Source: Vreelandella alkaliphila (lineage in GTDB: Bacteria > Pseudomonadota > Gammaproteobacteria > Pseudomonadales > Halomonadaceae). Taken from it: a DNA stretch of 64,000 nucleotides. Location of the stretch: positions 1 through 64,000 of the forward strand of contig NZ_JABASV010000003.1 of NCBI RefSeq assembly GCF_016107625.1, written 5' to 3'. The notes beneath the pieces are model-generated. The model did not search any database. It saw only the letters and a list, made by a program, of their open reading frames with translations, and was not told where the DNA came from. How positions within the stretch are numbered: the first letter of the stretch is position 1; every line of letters begins with the position of its first letter. The position numbers and the translations under genes were made by a program. Below are positions 60,852 to 64,000 of this stretch, piece after piece.

Positions 60852-60878
60852 GATGCAGTGAGTGCACACAACTGCATC
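60852..60878. promoter_or_regulatory. Perfect inverted repeat upstream of AGCS symporter gene
   Basis: GATGCAGT-N11-ACTGCATC lies 126 bases before the symporter start and 32 after the DUF2798 stop, with further TGCAC half-sites around it (60830-60870). No T-run follows, so an operator is more likely than a terminator. No glycine-riboswitch-like structure was recognised in this gap. Confidence 0.45.
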
Positions 60879-61004
60879 GCTGCGCCAAATTTAATTCTTC
60901 CCCATGCTTGGTAAAACGTTCTCCGCGGCGCGGTTTTAAGAAGCGCGAAATAAAACGACGCGAATTCCAACATAACGCTAATACAAGAACGCGGAGACAA
61001 TCAC

Positions 61005-62468
61005 ATGCTTGATATGCTCAATGAGCTCCTCTGGGGAAAGGTACTGCTAGTGCTGCTAGTCGGCGTTGGCATCGGTTTTACCGTTGCTTCCCGCTTTGTG
61101 CAGTTTCGTTATTTCAGCCAAATGTTTCGCATCCTGGGGTCGGGTCAGGCCTTCAAGCGTAATAAACACGGCCACTTAAGTTCGTTTCAGGCGCTTGTTC
61201 TGTCAGTGGCGGGGCGTGTGGGTGGCGGTAATATTGCCGGCGTGGCGGTCGCGATTACGCTAGGTGGCCCTGGGGCTATTTTCTGGATGTGGCTGGTGGG
61301 CCTGATGGGGATGGCGACTAGCTTTTTAGAATGTACCCTCGCGCAGACCTACAAAGAGGCGGAAGGCGATGGCACTTATCGCGGTGGCCCGGCGTACTAC
61401 ATTGTTAAAGGGTTGGGCAAACAGTGGCGCTGGCTGGCAGCGTTTTACTCGGTGCTATTGCTGTTAACCTTTGGTTTTGCCTTTACCGCACTGCAATCTT
61501 ATGCGGTAGCGACCTCGTTTGGCGACGCCTTCGGTGTGCCGGTGCTTTACAGCGGCATTGCCCTGGCCATGCTGGTCGGGCTGATTATTTTTGGTGGCAT
61601 CAAGCGTATTGCGCGTATCTCAGAGTATCTAGTGCCTTTTATGGCGGTCAGCTATATCGCCATTGCGCTGTTGGTCATCGCCATGAACATTGGTGAAATT
61701 CCCGGCGTTATAACGCTAATCGTAAAAAGTGCGTTCGGCCTTGAGCCGCTGATTGGTGGCGGTATTGGTGCGGCCATTATGATGGGCTTGAAGCGTGGCT
61801 TGTTTTCTAACGAAGCGGGTCTGGGCAGTGCGCCTAATGTGGCGGCGGTTGCTTACGTACCGCACCCAGCTAACCAAGGTATCGTGCAGGCGTTTTCGGT
61901 GTTTATCGATACCGTGATTATCTGCTCGGCCACGGCGTTTTTGATTCTGCTCAGCGGTGTGTACGACCCGGCCGCAGGTGCTGGCGTTGAAGGTATCGCC
62001 CTCACCCAAGCGGCGCTTGCCGATCATGTAGGCGAATGGGGTCGCACCTTTGTTAGCCTCGCGCTGCTGTTGTTTGCGTTCAGTACTATTTTGTACAACT
62101 ACTACCTAGGCGAGAACAGCCTCAACTTCTTTAGCCGCGATAACCAGAATCTGTTTAACGCTTTCCGGGTCGCCATTGTGTTGCTGGTGTGCTGGGGCGC
62201 GACCACAGATCTTGGCACTGTGTTCGGATTTGCCGATGTCACCATGGGCCTTCTGGCGGTGGTTAACCTCGTGGCACTGATTCTGTTGTTCAAGTGCGGC
62301 CTACGCATTCTTAACGATTACGATAGCCAGCGTCGCCAGGGCATCAAGCAGCCAATTTTCGATGCCAATCAACACCCAGATCTTGAGCTAGATCCGAAAG
62401 CCTGGGAGCTAGAGCCTGAAGAGGCCGAAGCGTTAAAGCAGCGTCTAGAAAGCGCGCCTGCTAAGTAA
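61005..62468 (+). CDS. AGCS-family sodium:alanine/glycine symporter
   Basis: A 487-residue alanine/glycine:cation symporter with about 11 membrane segments. Family segments: FTVASRFVQFRYFSQMFRIL, VAGRVGGGNIAGVAVAITLG (the GNI/VGxGNIAG motif), GPGAIFWMWLVGLMGMATSF, TYRGGPAYYIVKGLG and LKRGLFSNEAGLGSAPNVAA. The C-terminal 40 residues are acidic and cytosolic. GGAG precedes ATG 61005. The asparaginase gene follows after 39 bases, suggesting a joint amino-acid uptake and breakdown role. Confidence 0.93.
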   Translation: MLDMLNELLWGKVLLVLLVGVGIGFTVASRFVQFRYFSQMFRILGSGQAFKRNKHGHLSSFQALVLSVAGRVGGGNIAGVAVAITLGGPGAIFWMWLVGLMGMATSFLECTLAQTYKEAEGDGTYRGGPAYYIVKGLGKQWRWLAAFYSVLLLLTFGFAFTALQSYAVATSFGDAFGVPVLYSGIALAMLVGLIIFGGIKRIARISEYLVPFMAVSYIAIALLVIAMNIGEIPGVITLIVKSAFGLEPLIGGGIGAAIMMGLKRGLFSNEAGLGSAPNVAAVAYVPHPANQGIVQAFSVFIDTVIICSATAFLILLSGVYDPAAGAGVEGIALTQAALADHVGEWGRTFVSLALLLFAFSTILYNYYLGENSLNFFSRDNQNLFNAFRVAIVLLVCWGATTDLGTVFGFADVTMGLLAVVNLVALILLFKCGLRILNDYDSQRRQGIKQPIFDANQHPDLELDPKAWELEPEEAEALKQRLESAPAK

Positions 62469-62507
62469 GCCCCCGTATGCACTAACGCTATTAGATAAGG
62501 AGGGACT

Positions 62508-63518
62508 ATGCCCCGCGTACTCATGCTCTACACCGGCGGTACCATTGGTATGCAGCCATCGCCACATGGGTATGTGCCTTGCGCGGGGCTGGCCGAGCGC
62601 TTAACCGCGCACTTAGCGATGGGCGATGCCGACAGGCTACCATCGTTTGATGTGCTGGAAATGCAGCCTCTCATTGATAGTGCCGAGCTAATGCCCGACG
62701 CCTGGAACCGTTTAGTGGCACAGTTAGAAAGCCACTGGCAAACATACGATGGGTTTGTGGTGCTACACGGTACCGATACCATGGCGTATAGCGCCGCTGC
62801 GTTGTCGTTTATGCTCGGCGCGCTCAACAAGCCGGTGATCTTCACTGGCGCTCAAATTCCTTTGGGGGAGCCCCGTAGCGATGCACTGAATAATCTCGTC
62901 AGTGCACTGCAACTGGTGGCTAACTCCGCAACACCTTGTGAAGTGAGTCTGGTCTTTCACGATCGACTTTTGCGCGGTAATCGCGCGCGCAAGGTGCGCA
63001 CCCAGGGGTTAGATGCCTTCGACTCTCCCAATTTTCCTTGGCTTGCCGAGCTTGGCATCGCCATATCTTACCCTCAGCCCTCTGCGTTGCTGAGCGGACG
63101 GCCTGACTTTTCTCCCATTGAGGTAGATGATGAGGCGGTTGCGATATTGCCACTCTATCCTGGTATGTCGCTACGTCGCGCCAAGGCGTTGCTGGCCGAT
63201 GAACGCTTAAAAGGTTTGATTCTGCATAGCTACGGCGTGGGCAACCCGCCTAGTTTTGAAGGCGAGCTGTTAACGGCGTTAACGGCTGCAAATGAACGAG
63301 GGGCCGCACTGCTTAACGTGACTCAGTGCGCCCAAGGGGAAGTCGTACAGGGAGCCTACGCTACCGGCGCGGCGCTGAACCAAGCCGGTGTGATTGCAGG
63401 AGGTGATATCACCCTAGAGGCCGCCGTTGCAAAGCTCACGGTGCTGCTAGGTCGTGGAATGAGCGGCCCTGCACTGCGCAGGGCACTTAGCGGCTCACTA
63501 CGGGGCGAGTGCAGCTAA
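62508..63518 (+). CDS. ansA: Type I L-asparaginase
   Basis: A 336-residue asparaginase, L-asparagine to aspartate plus ammonia. The two threonine motifs are clear: LYTGGTIGMQPS near the start (first nucleophile) and VLHGTDTMAYSAAALSFML (about 84-102), with AQIPLGEPRSDALNNL and HSYGVGNPPS further along. No signal peptide, so it is the cytosolic AnsA type. AAGGAGG lies just before ATG 62508. It is convergent with the DUF3422 gene (11 bases between). Confidence 0.94.
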   Translation: MPRVLMLYTGGTIGMQPSPHGYVPCAGLAERLTAHLAMGDADRLPSFDVLEMQPLIDSAELMPDAWNRLVAQLESHWQTYDGFVVLHGTDTMAYSAAALSFMLGALNKPVIFTGAQIPLGEPRSDALNNLVSALQLVANSATPCEVSLVFHDRLLRGNRARKVRTQGLDAFDSPNFPWLAELGIAISYPQPSALLSGRPDFSPIEVDDEAVAILPLYPGMSLRRAKALLADERLKGLILHSYGVGNPPSFEGELLTALTAANERGAALLNVTQCAQGEVVQGAYATGAALNQAGVIAGGDITLEAAVAKLTVLLGRGMSGPALRRALSGSLRGECS

Positions 63519-63529
63519 CGACTTGCCTA

Positions 63530-64000
63530 CTAGTGCTTTTTAACCTTCCAAATTCGCCACGTTAAGATGGCTATAATAAGCGCACTCAGTGGCGCTATAA
63601 CGGAGGCAGCAACGTTGGGTTCGATATCGACACCGAGTGCTCTTAAGCTTTCCAGCCCTAATTTCATTAAGCTAAAAATGTAGTAGCTGATGACGATGAT
63701 CGAGAGGCCTTCAACGGCCTTTTGGATTTTTAGCTGGCTGCTCGCACGGGCATCTAAACTCTGCAAAATTTTGTAGTTTTGTCTCTCGATTTCGACCTGG
63801 GTGCGGGTACGCAACAAGTCGTTTAAGCGTGTAGCGCTGGTGGCCAGCGTTTCTACGCGGCGATTCATGGCATCGCAGTAACGCACGGCAGGCTCAAAAC
63901 GCCGCAAAATAAACATGCCAAGCCGAGGATAATTACCGATACGCTCCTCGCGTAGCTCATTGATGCGTGCCAACACGATGTTGGCATAGGCATCGGTCGC
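63530..64000 (-). CDS. DUF3422-family membrane-anchored protein, C-terminal part
   Basis: The C-terminal 156 residues of a gene that continues past the window's right edge. The frame stays open to 64000 (reads ATDAYANIVLARINELREER). Visible are a helical region with NRRVETLATSATRLNDLLRT, VEIERQNYKILQSLDARASS and two hydrophobic helices near the end (EGLSIIVISYYIFSLMKLGL, ASVIAPLSALIIAILTWRIW), the DUF3422 pattern. Function is unknown. Confidence 0.85.
   Translation of the reverse strand, partial: ATDAYANIVLARINELREERIGNYPRLGMFILRRFEPAVRYCDAMNRRVETLATSATRLNDLLRTRTQVEIERQNYKILQSLDARASSQLKIQKAVEGLSIIVISYYIFSLMKLGLESLRALGVDIEPNVAASVIAPLSALIIAILTWRIWKVKKH

Noticed and set aside
1..64000. Search for CRISPR arrays, insertion sequences, prophage genes, toxin-antitoxin or defence systems
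   Set aside because: No spaced direct repeats, transposase, integrase, phage structural gene or defence-type protein was recognised. The tandem repeats lack spacer structure.

Overview
The window looks like chromosome of a moderately GC-rich gammaproteobacterium, most likely a halophile of the Halomonadaceae (Halomonas/Vreelandella type). This is inferred from gene content and order, not from a marker gene. Pointers are a BetT choline carrier, three TRAP-type uptake gene sets (one ending in a TeaD-like universal stress protein), a phasin, a membrane-bound cytochrome-type urate oxidase, and a DauA-like SulP carrier. No insertion sequence, phage gene, CRISPR array or rRNA was seen. Almost everything is intact, ordinary metabolism, transport and regulation.

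Layout. 1-130: 3' part of a tRNA-Asp and a terminator. 0.2-6.5 kb (minus): glycolate oxidation operon lldP/glcA-glcD-glcE-glcF-glcG behind a near-ideal LldR/PdhR/GlcC-type operator. 7-9 kb: two glutathione S-transferases and a phasin. 9.2-19.8 kb: purine-ring catabolism (uraD, uraH, puuD, a GntR regulator, two NCS1 permeases, a hydantoin/allantoin racemase, puuE, ureidoglycine aminohydrolase, allA), ending in an HTH-GST fusion. It takes urate to glyoxylate plus urea, but no xanthine dehydrogenase and no allantoate-cleaving enzyme is present. 19.9-24.6 kb: pyruvate kinase, modABC and an exported DUF192 protein in one tight run. 24.6-33.1 kb: a DMT exporter, a three-gene TRAP (dctPQM), then a TAXI-TRAP receptor, fused permease and UspA. 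33.4-34.2 kb: a DUF2189 membrane protein. 34.4-43.2 kb: a signalling operon (periplasmic pterin-fold protein, HK-REC-HPt hybrid kinase, FIST protein, NahK-like kinase), a convergent LuxR-type regulator, and the aldehyde and alcohol dehydrogenases exaC and adhP. 43.3-47.3 kb: SulP and BetT carriers. 47.5-55.6 kb: an envelope-stress block (Spy-like protein, lipoprotein hydrolase, adaptor-RND pump-baeS-baeR). 55.7-60.8 kb: TetR, XRE, an OsmC-YcaO fusion, LysR and DUF2798. 61-64 kb: an AGCS amino-acid symporter, type I asparaginase and the C-terminal part of a DUF3422 protein.

How the parts fit. Glycolate oxidation and ureide breakdown both deliver glyoxylate. Molybdate uptake beside the purine genes would suit a molybdenum-dependent xanthine dehydrogenase encoded elsewhere. 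The FIST/NahK/LuxR/exaC arrangement resembles the Pseudomonas aeruginosa nosP-nahK-erbR-exaC neighbourhood, but here it is joined to a second kinase that carries an HPt domain. A 27-bp motif shared by the spy-like and RND promoters is a good candidate for the local BaeR box.

The best candidates for something undescribed are the four-gene pterin-fold/HPt-kinase/FIST/kinase operon (34431-39752), the HTH-GST fusion (18966-19814), the shared BaeR-box candidate (47984-48010 and 55624-55650), and the TGTATACA operator set in the purine cluster. Short tandem duplications of 12-16 bp recur at gene ends and in gaps throughout the window.
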